From Deltaproteobacteria bacterium (GTDB lineage: Bacteria > Desulfobacterota > Desulfarculia > Adiutricales > Adiutricaceae), in assembly GCA_031269825.1 (NCBI GenBank), contig JAISYP010000095.1, forward strand, positions 1 to 44,531: DNA of 44,531 bases, written 5' to 3'. The position numbers were made by a program, and so were the translations under genes. Shown one piece after another: positions 27,362-36,446 of this stretch (within the stretch, counting starts at the first letter, position 1; every line of letters begins with the position of its first letter). The notes under the pieces are model-generated. The model worked only from the letters and a program-made list of their open reading frames with translations. It made no database searches and was not told the origin of the DNA.

Positions 27362-29140
27362 ATGAAATCTAACAATGATAAGGCTAATTGCATTAACTAT
27401 TTTACTAATAGTGACAATATTATTACCCAACAGCATTATCGTTTATGCCGTGATTATTTTATTAACAAACTTTCTGTGCCACAACTTACTAATAAATATG
27501 GATACGCTAGTACATCAATATATGATATAATTAAAAGTTTTAGCGATAAATTGGATAATAACCAGGAACCCTTTTTTTTGGACATCAAGGCTGGTAGAAA
27601 AAGGACAGCGTCCTTTAACGATGTCATAATTATGGTAGTGAAGCTGCGGAACCAAAATCTTAGCGTTCCTGAAATTAAAGGCCAGCTTGACGCTTCAGGC
27701 TTTAACATTAGTGAGAGAACAGTCTACGCCATTTTGGATGAGGCTAACTTTCCACGGTTAAATAAACGTGATGAAAAGACACGTGGCGAGGCGCCCTCAA
27801 ATTCCAAAATCTCAGAAATAATTTCGGCGCGGAAGTCTGAACAATTTATTTATGAGGATGATACTTTTCATTCTGAAAACGCTGGCATTTTAACATTTCT
27901 CCCTTTCATCAAACAATTCCATATTGATGAGGCGATCATCAATTCTAGTTATCCTGGAACCACTGAAATCTCAAAGATATCAAGTATTCTAAGTTTTCTA
28001 GCTTTAAAATTATCTGATATCGCCAGATACAATAGTGATGATTTATGGCGTATGGATAAAGGGATAGGAATTTTCGCGGGTTTAACTGTCTTACCTAATG
28101 CGACGTGGTTTAATACATATTCAAGCGGAATTACCCGTGAGGATAATGTTAAATTTTTAACTTCTCTAAGCGAAATCTGGAGTGAGGCCGGTCTGTTATC
28201 TAGCGCCGCGAACCTTGATTTTACGACGATACCATATTGGGGGAACGCTGAAACTTTTGAAAGCGATAGGTCTGGGAAACGAGGCCAAGCCTTGGCTTCA
28301 ATGTTAGCGGTTCTGGCGCGTGACCCGGAGACTGGCTTAATTTGTTATGGGGATACCCCAGTTAAACATACTAATTCTGATCAAGTTATTCTTGATTTTT
28401 TAGACTTTTATCAGTCTAATTGTAATAATAATATTAAATATTTGACTTTTGAATGTAAATTCACTACATATTCTCAATTAGGAGTTTTAGATTCAAAAGG
28501 AATTAAATTTATTACTATTCAACGTAGAGGTAAAAATATTATTCAAGAGATTAGAAATATACCTGAGTCAGAATGGCAAGATATCATTGTGACAAAAGGC
28601 CATAACCAGAGGCGCGAAGTTAAGGCTTGCCAGAGGCGAACAAAATTGTACGCCTATGGTGACCGTAATCATAGTCACGAGATCCGTCAAATTTTTATTC
28701 ACAACGGCCAGGGCAACAAGCCCGCGATTATTATCACTAATGATTTTGATCTTTCTATCGAGTCAGTTGTTCGGAAGTACGCTTTACGGTGGTTAGTTGA
28801 AGAAGAAATATCTGAACAATTTGAATTTTTTCATTTGAACAGACTTTCATCAAGTATTGTTGTTAACGTTGATTTTGATTTAACAATGAGCATTCTTGCC
28901 TATAATTTATATATGTTAATTGCTAATCATCTTCCTAGTTTTAAGCAGGCTACTATTAATACAATTAATACCAGATTTATCAAGAATTCGGCGAATATTA
29001 CTATTAAAGATAAAAATATTATTGTTAAATTAAATAAAAATAAAATGTTACCCGATATTTTATCTATATATAAGCGGCTATATCAGGGTTCTTATACCTG
29101 GATTGATAATTGTTCCTTGGTTCTATCTACATCTAATTGA
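27362..29140 (+). CDS. ISNCY/IS4-like DDE transposase with N-terminal helix-turn-helix
   Basis: This protein has 592 residues. The N-terminal 130 or so include two helix-turn-helix-like stretches (LSVPQLTNKYGYASTSIYDI and LSVPEIKGQLDASGFNISERTVY). The catalytic part matches a transposase group I know from motifs: LTFLPFIKQF, SFLALKLSDIARY, GIFAGLTVLP, NLDFTTIP (first Asp, residue 286), FITIQRRG, ALRWLVEEEISEQFEFFHL (Glu). The second Asp, normally in FDSKLTTY, is Glu364 in FECKFTTY (codon 28451-28453), which may reduce or abolish activity. The start is the ATG at 27362, with AGGAG 5 bases upstream. Codon use is AT-rich. Terminal inverted repeats and target duplication were not found. Confidence 0.78.
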   Translation: MKSNNDKANCINYFTNSDNIITQQHYRLCRDYFINKLSVPQLTNKYGYASTSIYDIIKSFSDKLDNNQEPFFLDIKAGRKRTASFNDVIIMVVKLRNQNLSVPEIKGQLDASGFNISERTVYAILDEANFPRLNKRDEKTRGEAPSNSKISEIISARKSEQFIYEDDTFHSENAGILTFLPFIKQFHIDEAIINSSYPGTTEISKISSILSFLALKLSDIARYNSDDLWRMDKGIGIFAGLTVLPNATWFNTYSSGITREDNVKFLTSLSEIWSEAGLLSSAANLDFTTIPYWGNAETFESDRSGKRGQALASMLAVLARDPETGLICYGDTPVKHTNSDQVILDFLDFYQSNCNNNIKYLTFECKFTTYSQLGVLDSKGIKFITIQRRGKNIIQEIRNIPESEWQDIIVTKGHNQRREVKACQRRTKLYAYGDRNHSHEIRQIFIHNGQGNKPAIIITNDFDLSIESVVRKYALRWLVEEEISEQFEFFHLNRLSSSIVVNVDFDLTMSILAYNLYMLIANHLPSFKQATINTINTRFIKNSANITIKDKNIIVKLNKNKMLPDILSIYKRLYQGSYTWIDNCSLVLSTSN

Positions 29141-29282
29141 AGGTAGCTTCGAAGGCGTGGTCAACCTCTTGACCCAATATTTTGAGGGAATGGACGCGGC
29201 GGGGGCGAAGCTTACTCCCCCATGAGACCGTTTGGCTGAAGGTCAGAAGGCTATCTCGGTAGCGCTCATGGGCGCCGGTTAG
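29139..29282 (+). pseudogene. Fragment of an unidentified GC-rich gene abutting the transposase
   Basis: The frame directly after the transposase stop reads EGVVNLLTQYFEGMDAAGAK, a stop at 29223, then RLAEGQKAISVALMGAG. Composition is like the housekeeping genes and unlike the transposase. It may be the 3' remnant of a gene interrupted by the element. Its 5' part was not found upstream of the transposase, and the family is unknown. Confidence 0.35.
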
Positions 29283-29364
29283 CCTCAGAACCTAATAGAT
29301 GGAGGAGGCCCTGAACGGATACGATAAAAACAGCGCTCATTAAGCCATCAGCGAAAGACCGGCC

Positions 29365-29417
29365 AAAAAAAACGATATCCGCCCGCCGCCTATTATGGCT
29401 AACTAACGGATATCGTT
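29365..29417 (-). terminator. Rho-independent terminator of nifU-nifS
   Basis: On the minus strand, an 11-bp perfect stem (29407-29417 with 29371-29381; arm AACGATATCCG) is followed by a run of eight U (29365-29372). It begins 26 bases after the nifS stop. Confidence 0.78.
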
Positions 29418-29442
29418 AATCAAGGTAGATCCCATTGTCCGC

Positions 29443-30660
29443 TTAGTTACAAACCTGGCAATTATTATCCTCGCAGGTCAACATGTCGGAGTCCTGAACT
29501 GGGCCATCGTCCTTCCAGAAAGGCGACAATTCCCGCAGTTTACTGACCACTTCCGGGAAAATCCTTAAAGCCTCGTCCACTTCGTCGTCGGTGTTGGTAG
29601 TTCCCAAAGACAATCGAATGGAACCGTGGGCGGCGGTGAAAGGCACGCCCATGGCGCGGAGGACATGGGAGGGCTCAAGAGATCCAGAAGTGCAGGCCGA
29701 ACCAGAGGAAGCGCAGATTCCGGCGTGGGACAGATGGAACAGAATAGACTCGCCCTCAATGTACTCAAAACTGATGTTGGTGGTGTTGGGTAGACGATAT
29801 TCCCGATGGCCGTTGACTCTGGTGAAGGGAATCTTCAATAAACCGGCCTCTAGGCGATCCCGCATCGCTTTAACCCGGGTGTTTTCCTCGGGCAAACGCT
29901 CAACCGCCAATTTAGCGGCCACCCCAAGGCCGATGATGTAGGGCACGTTTTCCGTGCCGCCCCGTCGACCGCCTTCCTGATGGCCGCCAATCATAAAAGG
30001 CGAAAACTTCAGGCCTTTCCTGATGTATAAGGCCCCAATGCCCTTGGGGGCGCGCAGTTTATGGCCCGCCAAAGAGAGCAAATCAATTTTGGCGTTCTTC
30101 AGATTAATGGGGATTTTGCCGACCGCTTGAACGGCGTCGGTGTGAAAAACCACGCCTTTTTCGGAACACAGTTGGGCGACTTCTTCCACCGGGAAAAGCA
30201 CCCCGGTCTCATTGTTGGCCCACAATAAACTCACCAGAGCCGTGTCCGGGGACAAAGCCTGACGCAACTGATCCAGATCCAACAGACCTTCCCGATCCAC
30301 GCCCACCTCGGTGACCCGGTAACCCAGACGCTTTAAGAAAGCCGCGTTGTTGATGATGGCCGAATGCTCCACCCGACTGGTGATCAGGTGGCGTTTGTCC
30401 GGCTGGGTGCGCAAGGCTGACCACATGGCCGTGTTGTCGCTTTCCGTGCCACAAGAAGTGTAGATGATCTCGGCTGGAACGCAACCCAAAAGATCGGCCA
30501 GCTGTTGGCGAGCCAGTCTTAAAGCCGCTCCCACTTCCCCACCCTTGTGGTGAATACTGGATGGATTGCCATACAGCCCTTGAAAAAAAGGCAGCATGGC
30601 CTCCAAAACCTGGGGATCCACCGCGGTGGTGGCGTTATTGTCAAAGTAGATTGTCCTCAT
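29443..30660 (-). CDS. nifS: Cysteine desulfurase NifS
   Basis: NifS takes sulfur from cysteine with PLP and hands it to a scaffold for Fe-S clusters. At 405 residues it shows YFDNNATTAVD at the start, NPSSIHHKG, the His in RVEHSAI, the PLP Lys201 in SLAGHKLRAPKG and the persulfide Cys323 in SSGSACTSGSLEPSHVL. I start at the ATG at 30658-30660 (AAGGA 6 bases upstream) because it begins at MRTIYFDNNATT. An upstream extension of 13 residues has no family support. The last 10 residues, CEDNNCQVCN, form an unusual Cys-rich tail that could donate ligands. It lies 111 bases after nifU on the same strand and likely shares its transcript. Confidence 0.95.
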   Translation of the reverse strand: MRTIYFDNNATTAVDPQVLEAMLPFFQGLYGNPSSIHHKGGEVGAALRLARQQLADLLGCVPAEIIYTSCGTESDNTAMWSALRTQPDKRHLITSRVEHSAIINNAAFLKRLGYRVTEVGVDREGLLDLDQLRQALSPDTALVSLLWANNETGVLFPVEEVAQLCSEKGVVFHTDAVQAVGKIPINLKNAKIDLLSLAGHKLRAPKGIGALYIRKGLKFSPFMIGGHQEGGRRGGTENVPYIIGLGVAAKLAVERLPEENTRVKAMRDRLEAGLLKIPFTRVNGHREYRLPNTTNISFEYIEGESILFHLSHAGICASSGSACTSGSLEPSHVLRAMGVPFTAAHGSIRLSLGTTNTDDEVDEALRIFPEVVSKLRELSPFWKDDGPVQDSDMLTCEDNNCQVCN

Positions 30661-30771
30661 ATGATTTTCCTTAAAAGCGCCGGCTACCCCGGCCTTCACC
30701 CAAAACCAGGACCAATAAAATCAAACTCGACTAAAAAACCCGGACGCGCCCGGACTTTTCAGAATCAGTCC

Positions 30772-31623
30772 TCACTCTGGCCGGTATTCCTTAACCACGA
30801 TTTCTGGATCCACCAAAGTCCGTAAACGCTCGGTCACAAAATCAGCCAAGGTGCGTTTGGAGGATGGGCAACTAGCGCACGTCCCTTTCAAGGTCACATA
30901 GACCTCTTGGCCATTCACGTCCACCAACTCAATGTCCCCACCGTCCCGCATGAGGGCCGGGGCGATCTGAGTGGCGATGGAATCCTCAATCAGCTTAATG
31001 CGCTTTAAGGTCGTCATGCGACCAGCGGATTTCCCATTCCCGGGCGCGGGCTTGCCGGTTCCCTTCTTTAAGATCCGAGCCAAGATCTCCTCGAGCTTTT
31101 CCTGGCATTTACCACACCCACCGCCGGCTTTGGTAAATTGGGTCACTTCTTCCAAGGTGGTCAAGCGGTTGGTTCGCGCTACCCGCTCAATCTCCACGTC
31201 CGTCACCCCAAAGCACTCGCAAATCACCTGTCCCTCGGCCGCTTTCGGCTTAACGCCCCGATAATTGGCCACCGCCGCCTCCAAAGCTTCCTGGCCCAGA
31301 ACCGAGCAGTGCATCTTTTCTCGCGGCAAACCACCCAAATAATCGGCGATATCCTGGTTGGTGAGGGTCAAAGCGTGATCCACGGTGCGGCCCTTAATCA
31401 TCTCCGTTAAAGCCGAAGAAGAGGCGATAGCGCTCGCGCAGCCAAAGGTTTGGAACTTGGCGTCCTCAATTATGTCGTTATCCCGATCCACCTGGATGGT
31501 CAACCTTAAGGCGTCCCCGCAAGATAGGGAGCCCACTTGGCCTTCCCCATCGATCCGGGTTACCACGCCCACGTTCCGCGGGCGCTCAAAATGCTCCATC
31601 ACTTGATTGGTGTATTCCCACAT
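30772..31623 (-). CDS. nifU: Three-domain NifU iron-sulfur scaffold
   Basis: NifU holds nascent Fe-S clusters made with NifS. All three modules are present in 283 residues. An IscU-like domain (about 1-125) has C35, C62 and C106. A BFD-type [2Fe-2S] domain (about 133-178) has C135, C137, C170 and C173 (CECFGVTD, then GGCGKC). The C-terminal NifU/Nfu domain (about 205-283) has CASCP (C249, C252). No nitrogenase genes are nearby, so this pair probably serves general Fe-S assembly, as in many strict anaerobes. A GGGAG lies 11 bases before the ATG, rather far. Confidence 0.95.
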   Translation of the reverse strand: MWEYTNQVMEHFERPRNVGVVTRIDGEGQVGSLSCGDALRLTIQVDRDNDIIEDAKFQTFGCASAIASSSALTEMIKGRTVDHALTLTNQDIADYLGGLPREKMHCSVLGQEALEAAVANYRGVKPKAAEGQVICECFGVTDVEIERVARTNRLTTLEEVTQFTKAGGGCGKCQEKLEEILARILKKGTGKPAPGNGKSAGRMTTLKRIKLIEDSIATQIAPALMRDGGDIELVDVNGQEVYVTLKGTCASCPSSKRTLADFVTERLRTLVDPEIVVKEYRPE

Positions 31624-31716
31624 GATAGTCGCGCTCCCAGGCCCTTATTCCTGGCCGAAAAGGGCCCCTGCAAAAGATAAAGCCAAGTCGGGCCATCAAT
31701 CTGATAAGGCTTAATA

Positions 31717-31744
31717 TATTTAACCAAGTATTGGCTTTTATCAA
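31717..31744 (-). promoter_or_regulatory. Candidate promoter of nifU-nifS
   Basis: On the minus strand TTGATA (31739-31744), 16 bases, TAAATA (31717-31722). The leader of about 90 bases contains nested CAGGCCCT/AGGGCCCCTG pairing. No Fe-S regulator site was recognised. Confidence 0.4.
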
Positions 31745-32040
31745 TAGTTATAAAAAATCAAACACCAATTGGACAATTTCCCCACTCTTTATAGGGTTCC
31801 TGGGCCCTGAAACCCAGGGCCTGGGACGAGCCTGGGTGGGCGGGGAAAAAAATAAAAACCACTCTGGGAGTTTTTTGAGTTTTCCCAAAGTCTATAGCCT
31901 ATAGTAAGTTTAAGGTCAAAAATAATCAAGGCCTAGCGGCCATTTTTTTGACTAAAAGCCAAAATAATTTTCCCCGCCCAGCTCTCAAGGAGTATTATCA
32001 AGAAATTATTTTTAATATTTAAACAAAAGGAAGAAGAAGG
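31745..32040. other. AT-rich spacer with a GC hairpin
   Basis: No gene. GGCCCTG and CAGGGCC near 31803-31822 form a 7-bp hairpin with a 5-base loop, with no T-run next to it. Confidence 0.4.
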
Positions 32041-32042
32041 AG

Positions 32043-32070
32043 GCCGCCCCAAGGCGAGCCTTGGGGCGGC
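32043..32070 (-). terminator. Terminator of the metal-transport ATPase gene
   Basis: A perfect 12-bp stem (32059-32070 with 32043-32054; arm GCCGCCCCAAGG) with a 4-base loop lies 13 bases after the stop codon. It is followed on the minus strand by a pyrimidine-rich tract containing several U-runs rather than one long run. Confidence 0.7.
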
Positions 32071-32082
32071 AAAGAGCGGTTA

Positions 32083-34740
32083 TTATTTCCGAATGGCCCG
32101 TAACCCATTGGCCACCACGACCATACAGACCCCTATATCGGCGATGACGGCCATCCACATGCTGGTAAATCCGACCATAGTTAAGAGCAAAAAGGCGCTT
32201 TTGACCACAAAAACCACCACAAAATTCTGGATAATCAAAGTCCAAACACTCCGGGCTAGGCGGACAAAAGCCGGAATCTTACTCAATTTATCGTCCATGA
32301 TCGCCACCGAGGCCGTCTCAATGGCCACATCCGTGCCCATCATCGCCATGGCGAAGCCGATGTCCGCCGAGACCAAAGCCGGGGCGTCGTTAATGCCGTC
32401 GCCAGCCATACCGACTTTGCCCTCTTTCTTCAGCTGGCTAATCACCCCCGCCTTATCCTCGGGCAATAATTCGCCATAAAAACGATCCACGCCGGAAGTC
32501 TTGGCCACGGATCGGGCCACGGACTCATTGTCGCCGGTGAGCATGACGATTTTTAAGCCCAATTTTCTGAGCTCCTCAATCGCGCCAAGACTTTCTTCTT
32601 TCAGGGCGTCGGCCACGGCGAAGATAGCCAAAGGAGCCTCATTCTCAATCAACGTCACCACGGTTTGACCGTTTTCCGTCATCTCGCGCCAGATCGCCTC
32701 GGCCGCGGGCTCGGCCCACTTTTGTTGGGGGAGGAGCTTATGATTACCCAAAAGATAGTTTTTATCGCCTATTTGGGCGCCAATACCTTTGCCTGGATAA
32801 GCCATCAGATTTTGAGCTTCCAACAGACGGTTCTTGTCTGGATAACTTTCATAGATGGCCCGCGACACCGGATGATCCGAACGGGCGGCCAAGGAAGCGG
32901 CCAATAGCGTGGCCTGGGCTTCATCCACCCCAGCTAAAATCTTCATCGACGTTTGCCTGGGTCGGCCGATGGTGATGGTGCCGGTTTTATCCAAGGCGAT
33001 GATGACCAATTTCCGGCCTTCCTCCAAAACCGCCCCCCCTTTGATGATCAAGCCCTTTCTAGCGGCCGCGGCCAAACCACTTAAGATGGTCACGGGCACG
33101 GAAATAACCAAGGAGCACGGGCAAGAGATCACCAAAAGCACCAGGGCCTTTTTCAGCCAGTCGCCCCACCCCCCACCATAATAAAGGGGCGGGATTAAGG
33201 CCACCAAAAAGGCCAACGCGAAGACGGCCGGCGTGTAATAGGCCGCGAAACGATCCACCAACCTTTGAACTGGGGCTTTCTGGGCTTCGGTTGATTCCAC
33301 GAAAGCGGCCACCTTAGCCAACGTTGAATCCTTAAACTCGGCCGTGGTAACGTACTCAATGGAGCCAGCGCCATTAATTGTGCCCGCGAAAACCGGATCC
33401 CCAGGGTTTTTGTCCACTGGCACGCTTTCCCCAGTCACCGGGGCTTGGTCAATGGTTGTGTAACCCGAGACGACTTGCCCATCCAAGGGTAATTTTTCGC
33501 CCGGACGGATCTGGATCAGGGTTCCCACCGCCACCTCTTCGGCCTTAATTTCCCGCCATTGGCCATCGTCCGAGCGGGCCGTGGCCTTATCGGGAGCCAG
33601 GGCGAACAGACTAGCGATGGCCGCCCGGGCTTTACTTAAACTGCGGGCCTCCAAAGCCTCGGCCAAGGAAAAAAGGGCCAAAACCATGGCCCCCTCGGGG
33701 ACTTCCCCGATCAGTACCGCCCCAGTCACGGCTAAACTCATCAGGGCGTTCATGTCCAGTCGGAGCCTTTTAAAGGATAACAGCCCCTCTTTGTAGACCT
33801 CAAAACCGGACAAGATAAATGAGGCCAGGCAAATGGCCAAGACGACGTAAAAGGAAGTCTCGCGCCAATGGAGACCTTCCGCCAAAAAAGCTAAGATAGT
33901 GGCGAGGATGTACCTTTTCCAAGGCGTGGGTTTGGCCACCGGCTTGGCGTCGCCGGCCAGTAAAGCCGCCTCAAAACCCTCTCGCTGGAACGTCGCCGCG
34001 ATGGCTTTTAAATGATCGCGTCCGTTTTCAATGGCCACGACGCGATCATTAAGGTTAAAGCTCAACGCCCCCAAGCCCGCGATGGCGGTCAGTTTGGAGC
34101 GCAAAAGGTTGACTTCCATGTTACAGCACATACCTGGGACATGGTAACAAGCCAAAGAACCGTTATCGCTGGGAGCGTCAGACGGCTGGAGCGGGGATTC
34201 CTCGTCTAGCGCGGTTTTTGGTTCTAGCGCGAGCTTGTTGGCGTCCGCCCGCTCCAACTTAGGCGCGTCTAACGAGCTTCGAGAGCCTAACATCGGAATC
34301 AATATAGGTTTCGACATATTAGCGGCGCGACCAGGCTCAACTAGCGACCCGGGTAACCCTAAAGAAGCCATCAGGCTTTCCACCGGCTCAAGATTGAGCC
34401 CGGTATACTTGATGGTCATGGTTTTTTCGCTCAGATTAAAGTCCACCCCAAGAACCCCGGCCAAATTGGTCAAAGCGTTCCTTAACGTCTCGGCTTCTTG
34501 GGAACAACAAAGATTGTTGACCAAGAAACGGACGGTCTTGGCTTCGCCGCCAACTAGACCGGGGTTAATAGGCGCTGGCTCGCCGTCCTCTTCCCCCTCG
34601 GCCGCCGAAGCTTGACCTCCTTCCCCCCGCTCGCCACGCGCGAGGCCAACGCCTTGGGAACCTAAAGAATGGACGGAATGGTGATGGTCGGCGCGCTCGG
34701 CGTCGTGGACGACCCCGCAAACTGGACAATAGTGGCTCAT
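32083..34740 (-). CDS. P1B-type heavy-metal ATPase (Zn/Cd/Pb exporter type)
   Basis: This inner-membrane pump exports soft divalent metals using ATP. It has 885 residues. The N-terminus carries CPVC (5-8) and an HHH cluster. Two HMA-like domains (about 67-130 and 195-258) carry CCxxE motifs (CCSQE at 78-82, CCNME at 205-209) in place of the usual CxxC; CCxxE is known from zinc-type ATPases, including plant HMA2/HMA4. The pump core follows: TGES (436-439), the transmembrane CPC (540-542, in SCPCSL), DKTGT (584-588), HP (623-624), TGDN (735-738) and GDGIND (780-785). GAGGAG lies 5 bases upstream of the ATG. The divergent MerR-family regulator and its operator point to metal-induced expression. 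The exact metal is inferred. Confidence 0.9.
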   Translation of the reverse strand: MSHYCPVCGVVHDAERADHHHSVHSLGSQGVGLARGERGEGGQASAAEGEEDGEPAPINPGLVGGEAKTVRFLVNNLCCSQEAETLRNALTNLAGVLGVDFNLSEKTMTIKYTGLNLEPVESLMASLGLPGSLVEPGRAANMSKPILIPMLGSRSSLDAPKLERADANKLALEPKTALDEESPLQPSDAPSDNGSLACYHVPGMCCNMEVNLLRSKLTAIAGLGALSFNLNDRVVAIENGRDHLKAIAATFQREGFEAALLAGDAKPVAKPTPWKRYILATILAFLAEGLHWRETSFYVVLAICLASFILSGFEVYKEGLLSFKRLRLDMNALMSLAVTGAVLIGEVPEGAMVLALFSLAEALEARSLSKARAAIASLFALAPDKATARSDDGQWREIKAEEVAVGTLIQIRPGEKLPLDGQVVSGYTTIDQAPVTGESVPVDKNPGDPVFAGTINGAGSIEYVTTAEFKDSTLAKVAAFVESTEAQKAPVQRLVDRFAAYYTPAVFALAFLVALIPPLYYGGGWGDWLKKALVLLVISCPCSLVISVPVTILSGLAAAARKGLIIKGGAVLEEGRKLVIIALDKTGTITIGRPRQTSMKILAGVDEAQATLLAASLAARSDHPVSRAIYESYPDKNRLLEAQNLMAYPGKGIGAQIGDKNYLLGNHKLLPQQKWAEPAAEAIWREMTENGQTVVTLIENEAPLAIFAVADALKEESLGAIEELRKLGLKIVMLTGDNESVARSVAKTSGVDRFYGELLPEDKAGVISQLKKEGKVGMAGDGINDAPALVSADIGFAMAMMGTDVAIETASVAIMDDKLSKIPAFVRLARSVWTLIIQNFVVVFVVKSAFLLLTMVGFTSMWMAVIADIGVCMVVVANGLRAIRK

Positions 34741-34787
34741 GGAAACTCCTCGCCAAAAAAATTAGGATCTAGAGGTAAACCTCAATA

Positions 34788-34816
34788 TTGACAATTATAA
34801 TGTCTATAGTTACTAT
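34788..34816 (+). promoter_or_regulatory. Candidate promoter of the MerR-family regulator
   Basis: TTGACA (34788-34793), 17 bases, TACTAT (34811-34816). It overlaps the divergent promoter and the operator, so the regulator probably also controls itself. Confidence 0.5.
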
Positions 34817-34824
34817 AGAGTCAA
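34794..34824 (-). promoter_or_regulatory. MerR-type promoter and operator for the ATPase
   Basis: On the minus strand TTGACT (34819-34824) and TATAAT (34794-34799) are separated by 19 bases, the over-long spacing typical of MerR-activated promoters. A perfect dyad CTATAG-N3-CTATAG (34804-34818) fills the spacer, where MerR-family dimers bind and untwist DNA. Confidence 0.82.
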
Positions 34825-34857
34825 GAGGTTGGGCGATATTTTTTTGGGAGAGGCGCC

Positions 34858-35319
34858 GTGGCCAAGGAAAGAAAAGATCTTATAAAGATAGGCGAGCTAG
34901 CGAACATGGCCGGAATTCAGGTGGTGACCATCCGCTATTACGAAAAGGAGGGGCTCCTAGCTAAGCCCCAACGCTCGCCCAATGGGTACCGAACATACCG
35001 CCGCGCTGACGTGGAAAGGCTCCGGTTTGTGCGCCATTGCCGGGAACACGGCATGGCCATTGAGGACATCAAGACGCTCTTAAAACTGCGGGAAGCGCCG
35101 GATCGAGACTGTATGGAAGTCAACACCCTGGTCGACGATCACATCAAAAAACTTGAGGAACAGTTGGCCTCCCTCCAGGCTCTGAAAAGCCGTCTAGTGG
35201 AGTTGCGAGGAAAATGTCCCCACAGCGGGGCCATTAGTAACTGCGGCATCATCAGTGGCCTAGACGGCTACCACTGTCGAGCTTGGGAAGACAAAGAAGG
35301 CCAAAATCAAACGAACTGA
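34858..35319 (+). CDS. MerR-family metal-responsive activator (ZntR/CadR/PbrR group)
   Basis: The N-terminal winged helix-turn-helix (about 8-75) has IGELANMAGIQVVTIRYYEKEGLL and GYRTYRRADVERL. A coiled-coil helix (about 88-118) makes the dimer. Metal-site residues match the Zn/Cd/Pb group: Cys85 in RDCMEVN, Cys120 in GKCPHSG and Cys129 in SNCGII. A further Cys140 and His139 lie near the end. The start is GTG at 34858 with GGGAGAGG upstream. It faces away from the ATPase gene across a 117-base divergent promoter holding its likely operator. Confidence 0.9.
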   Translation: MAKERKDLIKIGELANMAGIQVVTIRYYEKEGLLAKPQRSPNGYRTYRRADVERLRFVRHCREHGMAIEDIKTLLKLREAPDRDCMEVNTLVDDHIKKLEEQLASLQALKSRLVELRGKCPHSGAISNCGIISGLDGYHCRAWEDKEGQNQTN

Positions 35320-35323
35320 TGGC

Positions 35324-35358
35324 GGCGCGTCACTGTTCAGATAACATTTTGACGCGCC
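35324..35358. repeat. Hairpin just after the MerR-family gene
   Basis: GGCGCGTCA (35324-35332) and TGACGCGCC (35350-35358) form a 9-bp stem with a 17-base loop. There is no T-run, so it is not a standard terminator. A related TGACGCGTCA palindrome occurs near 35735. Confidence 0.45.
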
Positions 35359-36446
35359 ACCTTATAAGTAACGTCCATATCAGTCAGATTATAAGAAGGA
35401 TTATAAGAAATAGTCGCGGTTTAGGAAAAGCCAAGCCAGACGCTGTTGTTATAAAAAAAGGGATCGGGCAGGATTTCTCTTCCCTCAGGATCGCGCTAGT
35501 GGAACCATTTGACTCAGACGTTTTAATTTTTTGATAATTATTGGAAATTTATGGTTATTTTTAAATGAACTCTCTTTTTTCAGCTTTCAATTCCTTAAGT
35601 CTCATCTTTTTCGCTATAACGCTAGATTGGCGGTTGATAGGTCTTAATAAAGACCAAGGGCCGGCGATTAAAACCACGCGTCTAATTCCAAATTAAACAA
35701 ATTAAACACAATTTCAAGATCCGCGCCAAAAAATGTTCTGACGCGTCAATAACTAAACTTGAAATGTTTATACCAGACTTTTAAACAAAAAATCCACTGT
35801 TTTTTCCTTTCCGGCCAAAAAAATTTTCCACTTTTTTTGTTAGGTTAAATTTTGTTTTCTCCAGATACGTTCCGCTGGTCGCGCCAGCTCCTGATTGTTG
35901 CCTTTTAAGTCAAAATCTTTTTTTATTTATCAATAAATTAATATTAATACAAATAATTAATTTAATTATATCTTTAATAAGAATATTTTAACTTAAAAAA
36001 TCATGATTTAAATATTAATATTAATATTAATAATAATTATTATTATTAAATAAAGTTAACTATTTTTATTATAAACTACATATATATATTAACTTTATCA
36101 CACGCTACTTGCTAGTTATATAACCTCTTTAAAACTCAAAAAATAAGGTTCTGATTTTTCGATTCAGCTCTTGAAATCCTAATGACTGTTGTGCTAATTT
36201 CTGTATAATATAAAATCGTCTATTGATTTCATGTGGCTAGAAAATTAGTTTTGGCCCTTAATCACGTGAACGGGTTATTGGTTTTTTCAGATCTAATTCT
36301 GTAGTAGGATTAGATTCACGCCTCCCCAATACCCCCACCACCCTATTATTGGTTGTCAACGTTATCACCTGAAAATTTAAATATTTTTCCAAATTTGAAA
36401 GCCTGGTTCGCTTAGATTGATCCACCGCTAACATAACTCAGAGCCA
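35359..36446. other. Long AT-rich stretch without genes
   Basis: About 1.1 kb with no convincing frame. The segment 35930-36090 is almost pure A/T with many TTAAT and ATTAT repeats. No tRNA or repeat array was seen. Confidence 0.5.
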
